The notes under the pieces were generated by a model. The model did not search any database. It was given only the letters and a program-made list of their open reading frames with translations, and was not told the DNA's origin. Below are positions 5,743-6,291 of a stretch of DNA of 6,291 nucleotides, piece by piece. The stretch spans positions 1-6,291 of the forward strand of contig JAUWWH010000058.1 of NCBI GenBank assembly GCA_030617005.1. The letters are read 5' to 3'. Position 1 is the first letter of the stretch. Each line of letters opens with the position of its first letter. The stretch is from Candidatus Bathyarchaeota archaeon. Its GTDB lineage: Archaea; Thermoproteota; Bathyarchaeia; RBG-16-48-13; GCA-020355125. The position numbers and the translations under genes are program-made.

Positions 5743-6238
5743 TTAAGAGAGATCCAAAGCTCTCATAACAGCTTTTACTGGGTCCTCTTCTCCAATTACT
5801 TTAATTTGATGCCTATCGTCTAGATACGTTCCAGCAATCCTATCAGCCGTTCCACCACTATCTTGAATAGCACTGATGGGTTTAGTTTTAAGATACGCTA
5901 CCCTAGATTCGATAGCTGTTCCAACTCCACCCTAATCACAAGAACCGCATCTGCTGAGTAACCCTTGATGAAGACCCGCGCGTAACCCAACCCCGTCGGT
6001 ATCACAACGTCGCAATATGCATCATAACCCTTTTCATCATGAGGGATTATGCCAATGAACAAACCATCCTGATCCTTAGCGCCCTTACTCGCAACCTCCA
6101 TGACGCCGCCTAAACCTCAGGTATGAGAACTGCCCCATGAAGCGCTATTACCTTCTCTACTGCATAGGTTGTCTCATAGGCTTGTTTAGTGCAGTGATCT
6201 ATACTGTATCCAATTACTAAGATTTGTTTGATACTCAA
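5743..6238 (-). pseudogene. Frameshifted TIGR00725/LOG-like Rossmann-fold protein
   Basis: Three minus-strand frames join into one protein of about 165 residues, the usual TIGR00725 size. Part 1 (from TTG 6238) reads IKQILVIGYSIDHC through HGAVLI, then hits TAG at 6110-6112. Part 2 (about 6116-5934) continues GLGGVMEVASKGAKD, IGIIPHDEKG, VIPTGLGYAR and YSADAVLVI, then stops at 5898. Part 3 (5931-5743) continues GGVGTAIESRVAYLKTKPI and ends KAVMRALDLS plus TAA. The joins correspond to the expected CGGLGG and IGGGVGT motifs. Each gap is one base short of a full reading frame, and the first also carries a TGA where GGA is expected. The family has a nucleotide-binding Rossmann fold related to LOG and DprA; its function is largely unknown. 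The start is uncertain (TTG, no upstream in-frame ATG seen). G+C is higher than in the intact genes, about 51% across 5941-6120. Either genuine decay or sequencing indels would explain it. Confidence 0.78.
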
Positions 6239-6291
6239 TTTTGAATGCTTATAATATCCCGTGCAGACTCTAATAATTATATATTTACATC

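Noticed and set aside
5898..6101. A 67-residue minus-strand ORF taken as a separate small gene
   Set aside because: Its sequence is the middle of a TIGR00725-like protein whose N- and C-terminal parts continue in the other two minus-strand frames, so it is a fragment of the pseudogene.
1..6291. CRISPR array, IS element, tRNA or rRNA
   Set aside because: No regularly spaced direct repeats, transposase motifs, terminal inverted repeats or tRNA/rRNA-like conserved sequences were found on reading both strands.

Overview
The window looks archaeal, AT-rich and gene-dense. The strongest clue is a gene for a protein of the formylmethanofuran:tetrahydromethanopterin formyltransferase (Ftr) family. 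It sits directly behind a HAD-type phosphatase resembling the archaeal COG4030/EhaR family. Genes are tightly packed, one pair overlaps as ATGA, T-tracts follow minus-strand genes, and good Shine-Dalgarno sites are scarce. Ftr also occurs in some methylotrophic bacteria, but the HAD partner argues for an archaeon with tetrahydromethanopterin-type C1 chemistry, such as a methanogen relative, Archaeoglobus relative or Bathyarchaeia-like lineage. I cannot fix the lineage from sequence alone.

Layout. Positions 31-4346 hold a compact plus-strand operon of four genes: a PurD-like ATP-grasp ligase, an EhaR-like HAD phosphatase, an Ftr-family formyltransferase and a PfkB/ribokinase-family kinase. Gaps are 2, 28 and -4 bases. 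A short open frame ending at 34, overlapping the first ATG, may be the tail of a further upstream gene. A convergent minus-strand gene (4383-5567) encodes a class V aminotransferase of the alanine/serine-glyoxylate type, with a 7-bp inverted repeat and a T-tract between the 3' ends. Behind its promoter region lies a minus-strand pseudogene (about 5743-6238). It can be pieced together from three reading frames into a roughly 165-residue TIGR00725/LOG-type Rossmann protein, broken by two apparent single-base deletions and stops. It is richer in G+C than the intact genes.

How the genes may work together. The trio HAD(EhaR-like)-Ftr-like-PfkB resembles, as I recall it, the distal non-hydrogenase end of the eha operon of hydrogenotrophic methanogens, but no hydrogenase subunit lies in this window and a PurD-like ligase precedes the trio. 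Ligase, phosphatase, formyltransferase and kinase are the toolkit of a small-molecule pathway. One hypothesis is a PurD/PurN-like pair: an amine is made by ATP-grasp ligation and then formylated by a divergent Ftr. Another is synthesis or repair of a C1 carrier. The aminotransferase could supply glycine. These links are inference.

The DNA also carries three unusually good inverted repeats inside coding sequence, two of them exactly over conserved motifs (HAD motif IV at 2131-2161 and the aminotransferase GPGPSN loop at 5500-5522).
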